A stretch of 64,000 nt of DNA from Salisapilia sapeloensis (Eukaryota; Oomycota; Peronosporomycetes; Peronosporales; Salisapiliaceae): the NCBI GenBank assembly GCA_023334545.1, contig JAADVB010000043.1, forward strand, positions 1-64,000, read 5' to 3'. The notes under the pieces were generated by a model. It searched no databases, was not told the origin of the DNA, and saw only the letters and a program-made list of their open reading frames with translations. The first letter of the stretch is position 1; each line of letters starts with the position of its first letter. This document shows positions 44,478-55,304 of the stretch, piece after piece. A program made the translations under genes and the position numbers.

Positions 44478-44877
44478 TTGCGTTGGAAGTTGTCAGCCAC
44501 ACGTTCTCTGAGTATAACTTCAATAGGAGTTGTTCATCTGCATCAGAGCGATAACTCTGTGCGCGTACACGGAAGGTATCGATGGATTTGCACACAATAC
44601 GATAGGACCATTGGAAACAGAAAAAAGGAGAGGCACTCGAATTGTAGTGCGTAACTTTATTCTTGTTCGCTTATATGTTGGCTGCTTCTTGTGAGACGTG
44701 GCTGTCGTACGTGGTTTGCATCGTGGCTTTGTAGGGCCGTCTTGTAGCTACAACGCTTCGAGTCTCTACTGTATGCCTAGATGGAATAGAGACCAAACAC
44801 AGGCACCGTGTCCGATAGATCCTATGCACATTCAAACGTAAGTCTTCTCGTCCAGGCGATGGGTATTTGCATCATTC
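44478..44877. other. Intergenic between the unknown protein gene and APRT 3' end
   Basis: About 400 nt. It should hold the promoter of the gene at 44477 and the 3' UTR of APRT. On the minus strand one frame across about 44905-44835, shifted relative to the APRT frame, reads 20-odd charged codons to a TGA; see the APRT entry. Nothing else was recognised. Confidence 0.4.
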
Positions 44878-45426
44878 TCAAGGACATACTTGTAGTCGAG
44901 AAGATTTGATGATGCATCCACATTCCACCACTTCCGAGCCAACTTTTGCGATGAGTTCACAAGTAGCTTTCAATGTACTTCCCTATGGACCATAGCAGTC
45001 AACTTCGTATAAAATTAAAACGCTAAAGTACGTCTAACTCACTGTCAAGACCATGTCGTCGATGATTGCGACGCGACTACCGGCCGGGATCGCATCGTCA
45101 TGGATCTCCAATCGGTTCGTCGTAAATCCTGTCTTAAACTCAACGCCGACGGTATTACCAGGCAGCCTCCGTGCCTTGCGTATAGGCACGAACGGAAGTT
45201 TTAACGCCAATGCCAGTGGCGGTCCAAAGAGAAAGCCTCTCGCTTCACAACTGGCAATATGCGTGAGCTCTTGGTCCGCATATCGTTTCGCGAGTGCATC
45301 AATCGTAGCTTGGAAAGCCTCGGGTTGTAGCAAAAGTGTGGTCACGTCTCCGAAATGCACATCCGGTTTCACTGACATAACACGGATGTGTTCCTGCAGC
45401 AGCTCCTGTATCTCGTCCTCCGCCAT
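44878..45426 (-). CDS. APRT: Adenine phosphoribosyltransferase
   Basis: Two exons on the minus strand: 45426-45043 and 44982-44878 (intron 60 nt, GTGAGT..CATAG), 162 residues. Motifs: FGDVTTLLL near the start, SCEARGFLFGPPLAL, FVPIRKARRLPG, and the PRPP-binding loop split by the intron, IIDDMVLT joined to GSTLKATCELI. APRT turns adenine and PRPP into AMP (purine salvage). The first ATG of the conserved core is 45426; the frame continues upstream to 45630 but without family similarity. The C-terminus stops about 15-20 residues earlier than usual after CGCIIKSSRLQ, while a shifted frame continues for 20-odd codons. This could be a genuine short end, a frameshift, or an unrecognised intron. Confidence 0.88.
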
Positions 45427-45732
45427 CTTGCGTAGCGGAAGTTCAGAAAAATAGGAACATACACGTCTCATCTCCTGCCGATTGCGTCGATCATTGCGAG
45501 ATCGTTGCCCTATCTGTTTTCGCGCACTGTTACTTACGCCGGCAATAAACTGGGCCGACTGTTGTACCTCGCACACTATACGACTAAACCGGAAGAGCCG
45601 GGTATCGACCAGGGGTGCCGTCCGGAGCACGCACTTTCGTCTTCGAGCGTAGCGTCATCCACTACCTTGCTTCTGCTCTAGTTGTACTATTTGTTCGTTG
45701 CCAACTTGCACCCAGAGTGTGAATAGAAGAGG
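45427..45732. promoter_or_regulatory. Divergent promoter region (APRT / double-DEP gene)
   Basis: 306 nt between two head-to-head start codons. An open frame extends from APRT into it (to 45630) with an Arg-rich, presequence-like composition, so a longer APRT isoform targeted to mitochondria cannot be excluded. No promoter motif was identified with confidence. Confidence 0.35.
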
Positions 45733-47124
45733 ATGGCGAATGGCGGGGGACCATCGACGAGACCAGCAGAGGCAGCCGACCAGAGTCAGGAGTCGGTGCG
45801 ACTAGTACCGATTAAAAGCCAAGGCAGCAATGAAACCATTCACATGCACAATTCATCCCGTGAAGAGCTCCAGGCGCTATTACTACGTACGACGCAAGCG
45901 CTGGATAAAATCGTCACGATACGAGAGTCCATGGAAGAGTTTGTCGACTTTTCACAGTTCACATCCGTCCCACGCACGTCTTCATCGAATCGTTCAGGCC
46001 GGTCGAATCTGCAGCGACACTCTAGTGAAGAAATTCCGGTCGCTGGAGGAGCTCCGAATGCAACTCGAACGACAGTGGCTTCCAGTTATGACAGTACGAC
46101 CGGTTCTTCCGGGTCAGAGGACCCACTTCGATCGACGAACTCGACGAACTCAACAAACTCGGATGAAGAGACCTCTGGAGATGTTCCGAGTGAGCTCTTG
46201 ACTGGTCATCCGAGACGCAATGGATCTCTCACTCGACTTGATGAAAGTGAAAGTGAGAACGACCTGGATGACGACCTGGATGACTTTAGAATACAGAACG
46301 ATGGTAGCGAAGGCTCGATAGAAGGTAGTGATCGCATGTCAGAGTTTATATCGTCCGATCTATCGACATTTAAAGCTGAGCGACTGGAACGTATGACTCG
46401 ATTGGAAGTGTCATATCATGACGGTCTTCCGCGAGAGTTCTTTAATGCACTAGGTAGATTCTTATATTCCCATGTGGAAGTCAAGACGAGGCATTCCAAG
46501 TTCAATTTCTACAAGGATGCTTTCGTCGGTGCAGACGCTGTTCGTGAACTCGTCGTCTGTGGCTTTTGCGAAGACCTACCGAACGCACTGCGCATAGGCA
46601 ATGTTCTCGTTCGACTTGGTTTGATTCAACACGTCTCGAGAACAGATGACCAACTGCATAACACCAAGGACAACTTTTACAGATTTACTCGAACCATTGA
46701 GCAGACCATCGATGAAGTAGAAGAAAGCGTCGGCGAGAGACAGAGTCACCAACGCATGTCCATCAACGCCATGACCCAGCGCGAGTCCATGTTGTCTCGT
46801 GAGGCATCTGCCACCATCCAATACGATTTCTCCAAGGCTTCCGATGAAGTCCATGCTCTCGTCGCGGAAGAAGTGCTTCCAGTCATCTCACGTGTGCTCC
46901 ACAAGATCTTGGAGCGTAAGAACAAGTTGCTTCAGTACAAGGGCTTCGACGCCTGTTTCTTAGGGAGCGAAGCTGTTGGGACATTACGTGAATTAAGACT
47001 CGCGACGTCCGTAGTGGATGCTGTCCTGATAGGTCAGAGCCTACTGGACGACGGGATGGTAGAACCGATCCCGGCGAGCGTGACGACATTCCAGGACAAG
47101 TACATTTTCTATCGACTGGTTTAG
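45733..47124 (+). CDS. Double DEP-domain protein
   Basis: Single exon, 463 residues. The first 210 residues are Ser/Thr-rich and disordered, with a short repeat of Ser-Thr-Asn codons (TNSTNSTNS, about residues 135-145) and acidic stretches. Two DEP-type winged helices follow: about 230-320 (HSKFNFYKDAFVGADAVRELV, then ALRIGNVLVRLGLIQHV, ending FYRF) and about 370-460 (LLQYKGFDACFLGSEAVGTL, then DAVLIGQSLLDDGMVEPI, ending YIFYRLV). DEP domains bind membranes, GPCR tails or other signalling proteins. The next gene, tail to tail across 144 nt, is a phosphoinositide kinase, so both neighbours are likely membrane-signalling proteins, though functional linkage is not shown. Confidence 0.9.
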   Translation: MANGGGPSTRPAEAADQSQESVRLVPIKSQGSNETIHMHNSSREELQALLLRTTQALDKIVTIRESMEEFVDFSQFTSVPRTSSSNRSGRSNLQRHSSEEIPVAGGAPNATRTTVASSYDSTTGSSGSEDPLRSTNSTNSTNSDEETSGDVPSELLTGHPRRNGSLTRLDESESENDLDDDLDDFRIQNDGSEGSIEGSDRMSEFISSDLSTFKAERLERMTRLEVSYHDGLPREFFNALGRFLYSHVEVKTRHSKFNFYKDAFVGADAVRELVVCGFCEDLPNALRIGNVLVRLGLIQHVSRTDDQLHNTKDNFYRFTRTIEQTIDEVEESVGERQSHQRMSINAMTQRESMLSREASATIQYDFSKASDEVHALVAEEVLPVISRVLHKILERKNKLLQYKGFDACFLGSEAVGTLRELRLATSVVDAVLIGQSLLDDGMVEPIPASVTTFQDKYIFYRLV

Positions 47125-47268
47125 ATGGCGTCGTAGGTGTCTCTAGTGTATTTAACATTTCGGTTTGGTCGGAAGCGCTTGCGAAAGGGATAAGAGTAAC
47201 GATACAGTTTTTGTCTTTATCCAAGTTCTTTGTACACTTCTACATGCCACCTAGACGACCAACGAGGC

Positions 47269-50200
47269 CTATCGTCCAGCAGTCGAACAGTCTGGAACCC
47301 ACGGCGTCGTCGTCGAGTCCGTTGAACTCGTACTCAGCTGCTCACCGTCACTATGCGGGACGTTGCCGACGTGATCAAAGTGGGTCTCACCCTTGGCCAG
47401 CACGAGAGACAGCGAGTGTCCTCGCTGTCGCTCTTTATCGTCCGCATCTTTTGGCTGTTCCTTGCGCTTTCGGACGCGAAGACCTGTGGTATGCCGTCGC
47501 TGGACACGTCTCTCCAAGTCGCTTTCGATACCGACTAGATACCTGTGCATGGCATTGAGGAACCGCCGTCGATACGAGATCGGACTGATGACTGTCGGAT
47601 TCCGGAACATAAGACTCGCTTTCGACGTTGACTCCATCTTCTTGAGAAAATCGAACTGGTGCAAGTAGTCGATCAGACCAACAACCACACGTCGCTTCTC
47701 TTCTTCAAAAACCATCAAGATCGAGTAGTCCACGACGCCAGCGTAGCACAAGAACCCCGTATCGTTCGTCACCGCAGCTTCAAACATGTCCAAGTCCTTT
47801 TGGTAGACAGGTACGGGTATCCTTTCGGCCAAATTACCGTCCAAGAGCACTGGCTTCTCCGTCGTCAATTGGGCGTTCGAAATGGACTCGACGTCGCTCT
47901 CATCGTTACTTTCTTCATCACTCGACGTGTTATACCGACGTCGTAAAATACCTTTTAAGTCATACATCTGCGCACGTTGGAAACCGTATGCGAGATTCTC
48001 CATCACGACAACGTACGTCACGCGCTTCCCACCCTTCCGTCCTTGTGTGATCTTAAACAGCCCCAATACCTTACTCAACACCGTCGGAGTGTCCTGTGCC
48101 AAGACACGTGCCATGAACTTGAAGTAGTGCGGAGCCATGTGCAAGAACATGTTAAACTCCGTCGCAGAGATACCTTTAAGCAAGTATCTCTTGTCCAGCG
48201 TCTTGCTGAACAAGGCACCAGACTTGCCTCCAGTCACTTCCCACGCGCGGCTCATCGACAACGAGTTGAGGAACTCCAAGTTACCAGGCTCAATCAACGC
48301 CCGAAGAGCGTGGAACTGCGCGGCGAAGAAACTCACGACCTGCACATCTCGCTGGACTGCATTCTCTTCGAAAAAGAACTTAGAGTCGGTATGCTGGAGC
48401 TCACTCGAGCTGATTTGACTCAAGTACTGCTCCTTCCTCGCTTCGGATCCTGGAAACTCATACGTCGCATGCCTACTCCCTCTCTTCGCGTTCTGAATCG
48501 CTTCGTCACTACGCAACGTCTCTTCCAGTCGCAAGTCCGACGGTACGTCGATCGTATTGCCCAAGTACCCTTCCAACTGCTCCACATACGCCTTCGACGT
48601 CAGTGTAAATGCGATGAGGGAGCCTAAATCCTTGTCTGACACACGGACGACGTAGCCATTGACGCCACGAGGTAGCTCCAAGTGTCCATCACGTAGCGTC
48701 TGTGGGATTTCATGGTACGTCCGAATGCGAATGGACTCTCCGGCAGGACCGTTGCTAGATGTCGATACAGGTCGAGCGTTGTCCAGTAGCGACGTCGTTC
48801 GATACGCCTTCTTCTTCTCTAAAGACCCACCGGCAGCCGTTAAGATCGCCGATAGATTATTCGGCGCACTACGACTCGATCGACTGACAGACACTTCTTT
48901 TGGTGAGCTCGTGAACCAATCTGGCGGGATCCGACGCTTCGTCGGAGATTCGACAAACACTTTCTTGATCGTCGCATGGACAGAGGATGGAGCGAGGCCG
49001 ATCATACTGTTATGTGCATCCATCGCTTCGTCAAATAACTCTTTCTTCAAGCTATTGCACTGCAAGACACAAGGCTTTGGATCTCGTTCCATCAAGTTTG
49101 CGAGCTTGACACGAAAGACGGCGGAAGAACTCTTGGTGCGTACACGTAGTTGCTCAATTTCATCTCGTGGCGTATGTGCATTCCCAGATAACATCTGAGC
49201 TGTCGAGACGAGACTGTCTTCTAGAATATCCAAGTTCGAGAGCACGACGGACGTCACGGCGTCGATGGCAGCCTCCATATCGCGTTCGAATGAACGTAAA
49301 AAGTCGTTTTGAAAGTCTTCATTCACCACACCTTTCGGGTACATAGTGGCTGATACGAGATGATACGGTCGCCATGCACGATGGTGTCGATGTCCACACT
49401 CGGTATTGGTGTTATCGGCTGGTGCGACGATCGAGCCTTCGTCCGTGGCGGTACTAGATCGCAATCGACGTAATGTCCTGGACCTGAAGAATCCATGTGA
49501 GCTACTGCTTTCTGAATCTTCGGCAAAGAACGATTCGCGACTGCGGATAATTAGTTCACTGATCGCAGACAGCCATTCCGACCGCGTGCGTGCATCGACG
49601 GCGTTCAGACGTAGCTTGTGATCTCCTTTGACCACGAGGAACTGGAACTGATGCGGATTTGTTGACTCTTCCACTTGCAGCGTTGTGTGTCGGTCGATTA
49701 AATCTTCTCGGATCTCGACCAAAGACGTCGCGTCCTTGAGACACACGAGAGAGCTCGTGTCAAGTCGGAGGTAGAAATACCGAAGCTTCCAACTGCGTGA
49801 GAGGGATCGACGGAGACCCAGCCATCCTTCCATCTGAATGTCCTCGCCGTTCACGTGGACAGTCTCATAGTGCTCTGCTTTCCGAGATGTTGGTGGTAGT
49901 TGTAAATAGGACAAAAATGAATCGGAATGTGTTCGATAATATAGCTTTGGTGTCAAATCCGTGTCGTCATCTGGAGACGGAGAAGCCTTGTCTGGGCTTT
50001 CATCCGTCAGCAATCGCGTTTCCGACGGAGGTCTCTTCACTCGCGTACGTATCCATCGTCTTCGTCGGACAAAATGGTAATAGTCTCGCTTACACTTGCT
50101 AGTTCCGGATGCTAGACGTTGGTTGATACGTTCGACGGAGGAGCCGTACGTCCACCCTTCTTCATCACACTGCGTGTACTCGACGTCCGGTTGCCATGGA

Positions 50201-50421
50201 TGACTCCACATCCATTCAGGTGGGATGGTATCAACTTCCGTCGTCACGTGCTTTTCATCCAAAGTATTCAGCCGGTCGTCGTCATCGGAGCCTAGGTTAG
50301 CCGCAGCAGACGTGAGGAGACGGAGGGTGCTTCCCCCTCGATCACAGAAGCGTTCAAAGACCCATCCGTGAAAAGGCTGAAAGGACTGGACTTCAAAGAC
50401 CTCTTCGACTGCAGACTCCAT
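47269..50421 (-). CDS. DysF-PH-phosphoinositide kinase (Fab1/PIKfyve-like kinase domain)
   Basis: Single exon, 1050 residues. Residues 1-130 match dysferlin-type DysF N and C motifs: VFEVQSFQPFHGWVFERF, then PPEWMWSHPWQPDVEY, DEEGWTYG and VRRRRWIRTR. A PH domain lies at about 195-293 (MEGWLGLRRSLSRSWKLRYF, ending TRSEWLSAISEL). The kinase occupies about 590-965: YVVRVSDKDLGSLIAFTL, GGKSGALFSKTLDKRYLLK, MYDLKG, LLDGNLAE, VVDYSILM, VVVGLIDYLHQFDFLKK and TVISPISYRRRF, as in type III (Fab1) PIP kinases. The product would be PI(3,5)P2 or a related lipid on endosomes. There is no FYVE or chaperonin-like domain, so it is not a plain Fab1. The C-terminal 80 residues are basic then Ser/Thr-rich. Confidence 0.9.
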   Translation of the reverse strand: MESAVEEVFEVQSFQPFHGWVFERFCDRGGSTLRLLTSAAANLGSDDDDRLNTLDEKHVTTEVDTIPPEWMWSHPWQPDVEYTQCDEEGWTYGSSVERINQRLASGTSKCKRDYYHFVRRRRWIRTRVKRPPSETRLLTDESPDKASPSPDDDTDLTPKLYYRTHSDSFLSYLQLPPTSRKAEHYETVHVNGEDIQMEGWLGLRRSLSRSWKLRYFYLRLDTSSLVCLKDATSLVEIREDLIDRHTTLQVEESTNPHQFQFLVVKGDHKLRLNAVDARTRSEWLSAISELIIRSRESFFAEDSESSSSHGFFRSRTLRRLRSSTATDEGSIVAPADNTNTECGHRHHRAWRPYHLVSATMYPKGVVNEDFQNDFLRSFERDMEAAIDAVTSVVLSNLDILEDSLVSTAQMLSGNAHTPRDEIEQLRVRTKSSSAVFRVKLANLMERDPKPCVLQCNSLKKELFDEAMDAHNSMIGLAPSSVHATIKKVFVESPTKRRIPPDWFTSSPKEVSVSRSSRSAPNNLSAILTAAGGSLEKKKAYRTTSLLDNARPVSTSSNGPAGESIRIRTYHEIPQTLRDGHLELPRGVNGYVVRVSDKDLGSLIAFTLTSKAYVEQLEGYLGNTIDVPSDLRLEETLRSDEAIQNAKRGSRHATYEFPGSEARKEQYLSQISSSELQHTDSKFFFEENAVQRDVQVVSFFAAQFHALRALIEPGNLEFLNSLSMSRAWEVTGGKSGALFSKTLDKRYLLKGISATEFNMFLHMAPHYFKFMARVLAQDTPTVLSKVLGLFKITQGRKGGKRVTYVVVMENLAYGFQRAQMYDLKGILRRRYNTSSDEESNDESDVESISNAQLTTEKPVLLDGNLAERIPVPVYQKDLDMFEAAVTNDTGFLCYAGVVDYSILMVFEEEKRRVVVGLIDYLHQFDFLKKMESTSKASLMFRNPTVISPISYRRRFLNAMHRYLVGIESDLERRVQRRHTTGLRVRKRKEQPKDADDKERQRGHSLSLVLAKGETHFDHVGNVPHSDGEQLSTSSTDSTTTPWVPDCSTAGR

Positions 50422-51008
50422 GATCGCCCGACCGGCAGGAAGGGATGTGACCCGTGAAAGTGAGGAGGAATGTGGATGGTGAGGGAATCGCCCTCGAAAC
50501 GTAGAAAGTCGGAACGAAAATTAAAGCGTTGACTGGACAACGGATCGTGTCAGCACAAATGCAGACGCTTGAATCTCCGTACGTACAACCTGAATGGCGA
50601 AAGTCTCGAGCGTATTTGTGCCCGTAAAGCTGAAGTTACGTCGACACAATTTGCGCCTTCCGTACGTATCACTTGGATTACGAGCGGACACACACGGCCG
50701 TCGACGTGGACAGCGAAGTCGTTCTACAGAAGAAATGACGCACAAACGATCTTAATGCTCGCTACGGTGCTCGCCACGATAACGCTTGTGAGTGCCACTC
50801 CGGTCAGCGTGCTGCCGATATGCCTTTTTCGCAGTAGCGTCCAATACCTTCAGTTGCTAATTTGCGCTTCCTGCACCAAACGCCATACGAAACAGAGTAG
50901 ATTTAGCCAAAGTCTCAACAACTTGATTATTCCATACTTGGGGTGTTAGAAATCCAGGCGTCTATGTCTAACGGGTGGAAAGCTCGATGGATGCAGTCAC
51001 CTGCAGCT
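50422..51008. other. Intergenic, possible small secreted-protein frame
   Basis: 587 nt between the kinase start and the exchanger's 3' end. On the plus strand an ATG at 50755 opens 64 codons to 50949; the first 20 residues (MLATVLATITLVSATPVSVL) look like a signal peptide and the remainder has four to five cysteines. No homologue is known to me and the frame is open upstream to 50569 as well, so this is only a candidate. Confidence 0.3.
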
Positions 51009-52853
51009 TCATAGGTACGTGGCTTCACTAATAGTCTCAGGTGGAAGGTTGGCCTCGTTAGCAGGTCGTGTCGCCTCTTCTTTTATGTCTGGACTACTGG
51101 ACTCGAACATGGATGCAGCGCTCACTTTGCCTCCAGTCTTCAAGGGACTGTCGCCACCTGTACTGGTGCGACGATGGCTCGCGCAGAGATTCGTAAGCAG
51201 TGGAATCAAGTACTTGTTATCGAATTGCAGAAGTTTCATGTGTTTATGCGGACGCACGTTCCGATCGAGTGCATGCTCTTCTTCTGGCTAGTGGATATGG
51301 AAACTTAGAGAATAGTATTTCGCATATGAAACAAACAAGCACGTACGCTCAGCTGTGGGATACCGAGGAAACGGAGCATATAGACCGTACCACCACCCAT
51401 GACAAAAATGGAGAGTAGGATGGTGACCATCGTCGTGGCGATGATCTCGTTTTGCTTTTCGCCCGGAAACGACTTGGCCAGTGCAAATGCCACAGCTCCT
51501 CGTAAGCCACTGTACCAGATCATGTGCTGCTGATTGAGCGTGATCCGGTGCTCATTACGACAGCAGTTAAGCAAAAATGTTAGTGGGTAAACATGGCAGG
51601 CTCTGGAGACGAGGCAGAAGAGCGCTGTGAAGAGAATGAACCGGAGGTTGAATCCGCTTTCCAGTGCAAAGACAGAGAGGCCCAAGTCTACGAGACTGTT
51701 AATATGATTCGACTTGTGGTGGAAAAGAATGAGAACTAACTTAGAAAGACCATGGTTTCCGAGATGTGTGCCAGCGTGTTGAAGACACGAGAACAGCTAG
51801 ATCAATGTTAAACAGTTGTAGCGAGAACAACATAAAGTAATAAACGTACACTTCCTGTGCCTCTGTCGAAAGGTTCGGAGATGCATAGTGTTTCATAGAG
51901 ATGCCAGCAAAGATGATGGAAACCACTCCAGACATCTCGAGGACTTCGGACACTACAAACGGCAAGTAGGAGAACATTATGTACACCCCAACTTCATGCA
52001 GCAGACAGGACTTGAGGTTACTGTACTTGAAGAGCAAGGCTGGTATCATACCAAAGGCGATACCGATCATCGTAGCACCAGCAAAGATCAGCATAAACTC
52101 AACGATAGCCATCAGCATAGGCTCCATCGAGTATGAGTAGCCGATGAACTTGGAGAAAGTCGAGAAGAGGCAGATAGCAACAGCATCATTCAATGAGCTT
52201 TCACCAAACACAAGGTAGAATAGCGTAGGATCGACATGTAGCTCTTGGAAGACAGCTAAGACAGATACTGTGTCGGTGGCACTAATGAGAGATCCAAACG
52301 TAAGACTTTCCGCTAGGGATAATCTTGTTGTCCATCCTGCTCTGCCCACGATAAAGACTAGGAGACCAGTGACGATGCTCATGATCATGGTTCCAAAGAT
52401 GGAGTAAGTCAAAATGGGCACGATGTTCGTGAAGAAGTATCGTCGCTTCATGGTGTATCCTGAATTAAAAATGATGGGAGGTAAGAGAGCAACGAAGAAT
52501 ACACTCGGATCGAATTGCATGAGCGATACGGAGATGGTGTCCGGTTTGAGTGCACATACAAGACTCGCTGCCATGCCGACGGCGATCGTTGCCCCTGCCT
52601 CTGGTAGGAAATGCCACTGTAGCTTGTACGTGACGAGGTTGCTGACAATTATCGACAGCATAAGCAGTAGTAACACTGCTGTTGCAAAGCTTGAGAGTTC
52701 ATACTCGTCACTCTTGTGGGATTCAATGAGCACCTCGGGTATGCCGGATGGTGACATGGCCAACAAAGATGTTGCAAAGGTGTCACTCGGAAGGGTAGTC
52801 GGTGTAATCGAATGAAACGACACACGTTCAGTTTCCATTAATAGGCACACCAT
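51009..52853 (-). CDS. Na+/H+ exchanger, NHE8-like (CPA1 family)
   Basis: Four exons on the minus strand: 52853-51850, 51796-51741, 51687-51347 and 51287-51009; introns 53, 53 and 59 nt. The product has 559 residues and about eleven or twelve membrane helices. Key segments: FVALLPPIIFNSGYTMKRR, GSLISATDTVSVLAVF, VFGESSLNDAVAICLF (conserved ND pair for ion binding) and WYSGLRGAVAFALA. The second exon (56 nt) encodes the start of SETMVFL, continued as NLGLSVFALESGF in exon 3, and is essential for this conserved helix. The tail is short and cytosolic (about 90 residues), unlike plasma-membrane NHE1 types, so an endomembrane exchanger that tunes Golgi or endosome pH is likely. The start ATG lies 37 nt from the convergent... 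neighbour's stop region on the same strand side. Confidence 0.9.
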
Positions 52854-52926
52854 GAGTTCAATGTACTTGAAGCAAAGACAAAAGTTTATTTATACATGCA
52901 TGCATCTGTACAACTACCTAAAATGG

Positions 52927-54788
52927 TCAATCCACGATGGCATTCTCTGAAATGACTTCCAGACCTGATGCCGAATGGTTTCTGACAAAGTCTGGAGCGG
53001 ACACGATCATCGGATTGTTGGAAGAGTTTGCTCTCGCAGATGAAATGTCGGATACGTTATAAAAACCATTGGTAGGAGGCATCACCCATGGACTGGGAGG
53101 TGCATAGTAGTAACGAGATTGACTGGAATGGGACATTGTAGAAGGTGTATCGATGGCATGTCGGTAGCTAGTTGGCTCGGCCGGACCAGATGTGAAGAAC
53201 CGGACGACATCCTGCGGCGCAGTTCGCCATAACGTAGAGTCATCCCAAGATACATTGGGCGTTTCTGGCACTTCACACTGCCTATTGAAATCCCATCCAA
53301 ATGTGGATGCTGTCGTTGAGTACACTTGCTCCAGTTGCCATGCTAGCTCCGAGCTCTCTTCATGTTGTGGTCGACCTGTAGCACTAGTCCGTAGATGCTG
53401 CTGGTCGCTTACAAGAGCAGCGGGATCCGTATACGCTGCCGCGTCGTCTTCATCTTCTTCGTCTTCATCACGTAGAGCGTCTTGGACATTAACGTCGACG
53501 ATGTAAGAGTCCAACTTGCGCTTACCAGTAAATGACGATCGTTCGCCTAGGTTAAAGTCCGTCGGCTCAAAGATCGATGCATTTGGGTTCAGGGAGGAAG
53601 GTGAATGGATGGGCGTATCAGTGGCTGACGTTGGGACAGTCTCGACGCTGGAGTCGCTTCGGTTATCCAACTGGTCTTCCTCACCACTTGAGCTCGCCGT
53701 ACAGGATGGGGCGTTGCATGATGAAGGAAAAGCAGCTTGTGAAGGAGACTGCGATCGCTGCGTTCGTGCTTTCTTCTTCTTACTCTTCTTCTTTTTCTTT
53801 TTCAAGGATGAGGATGACTTTGGCTCGTTCTTGGTAGACACTTCGAGTAGCAATGACTCCATTTGCTGTCGAGCTTCTTCTTCCAAGTGTGACAAGTAGC
53901 TTTTGAGAATCAACTATATCAACATATCGTTCATGAGTTTATAGACGCATTCTGTCTGCTGGAATGGAAACGCACCTGCTCCACAAGCATCGCAATGAGT
54001 CGTTCGTAATCTTCCCAGGAACTTATCGTTTCACTGTCTTTCACAAATAACGAAGTGAAGTGGTTCGTACTTAGAATATGTACACTTGTGAGAAAGTTAG
54101 GTAGCACGCTGTCGGCTAATTCGATCAGTCGATGCGGATCTTCCAACAGTTCATTCTTGACTGTAAGGATACCCGTCCCGACTTCCATGAACTCCATTCC
54201 TTCCAAAAGTTCATACGCTTTGTCCGAATCGAGGGACTGGGTTGATACATTTTGCAGTTTGGACGATCCTTGCTTTATATCTTTCTCGAGGGATGTATAC
54301 GTTTCTTCCGTGCTTGACGACGCAGCTGTCGACTCTTTGTCAATGTTCTTTGCAGCTTTCTGCTGAGATGTCTTCAGGTGGCGCTGCATGAGACCAACGC
54401 AAAGGAGACTCAAATTCAGCTTATACAGCTGCTTCACAACCTCAGGCTGATCGACAAACAGAATCTGCTGACGTTCGTCGGTACTTAGTCGAGCCCAATA
54501 GGCTCCAATACGCTGATGAGTTGTAGACGCATCCAATGCGGCTGTCGATGGTGGCTGAGGAGCAATCGCAGACATACTGACCAGCTTCTTTTTCGTGTTT
54601 TTCTTGCTCGAGCTACTATGTCGAGTCTTTTTCCTTGCCTTCATCTGCTTCATACTACCAGAGGACCCATTTCCTTGTACTTGATTGTCCACAGCCGACG
54701 TATGCGTCCGAACCGCTAGGTATGCTTTCCAAATTGGAGCTACACAGTCCATCGAATTGGGCATGGCATGAGTCAGTATTTCATTCAT
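52927..54788 (-). CDS. Unknown lysine-rich protein
   Basis: Two exons on the minus strand: 54788-53976 and 53913-52927 (intron 62 nt, GTGCGT..ATATAG), about 599 residues. No family was recognised. A conserved-looking helical block at about 90-140 (YWARLSTDERQQILFVDQP..., LYKLNLSLLCVGLMQRHL) may be a folded domain. Two Lys runs (KKNTKKKL near 62; KKKKKKSKKKK near 310) could be nuclear signals. The rest is Ser-rich and acidic (DEDEEDEDDAA near 415), ending in a Tyr/Pro/Ser-rich tail. The frame stays open upstream of the ATG for about 20 hydrophobic codons to a TTTAG, so a further 5' exon is possible. It lies upstream of the exchanger on the same strand, with 73 nt between its stop and that gene's ATG. 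Confidence 0.7.
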
Positions 54789-55001
54789 TGAAAATTGGAA
54801 GACGATCGTTCCAACGATGCATCCAACGTGAAAGAGATCATGCTAAACAATTACCACTCATTTCCTTGATGGCGATCTCCACGTAGAATGAGACTAAGCA
54901 CCTCTTCGCGCACTAGTTCTTCTAGATTTTGTTCGCGTGTTTTGTTTTGTTGTTTTGATAGGCATCAGCCACCATCAGGTGTTAGGTGTTAAGCGATTCT
55001 C

Positions 55002-55304
55002 ATGGCGAGCGCAAGGGACCGAAAGGTGGCACAGGAGCTGAAGCAGGCTTGTGAAGAGACTGCAGAGCAAGCTATTGCTGCTACGAAAGCGTCTGGACAA
55101 GCGTCTCGAGTGCACCATAAAAATCGCAAGTTTGGTAGTCGCAAGGAGGCGATGGCAGCCAAGGTTTGGACAGGACAAAAGAATAGCATGTCGAGAAATT
55201 TAATACGAACTGGTGGGTAGATCGCTGCAGCAAAAGCTAAGCGAGAGGCAAAGGCTGAGCAGCGTGGTCAAAATGGGGGTGCCAGCGCTGAGAGCGATAA
55301 ATAA
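55002..55304 (+). CDS. Small basic Lys/Ala-rich protein
   Basis: Two exons: 55002-55163 and 55221-55304 (intron 57 nt, GTTTGG..GGTAG, a less usual donor), 81 residues. Very rich in Ala, Lys, Glu and Gln, with a helical core KVAQELKQACEETAEQAIAA and a basic KAKREAKAEQR stretch. No family recognised. Without splicing the frame ends at 55220 after 72 residues, so the intron is not essential for a frame but joins two segments of the same composition. A role in RNA or ribosome binding would fit the composition but is a guess. Confidence 0.55.

Noticed and set aside
47977..48627. A 216-codon plus-strand frame opposite the kinase domain
   Set aside because: It mirrors conserved kinase codons; the kinase motifs on the minus strand are unambiguous.
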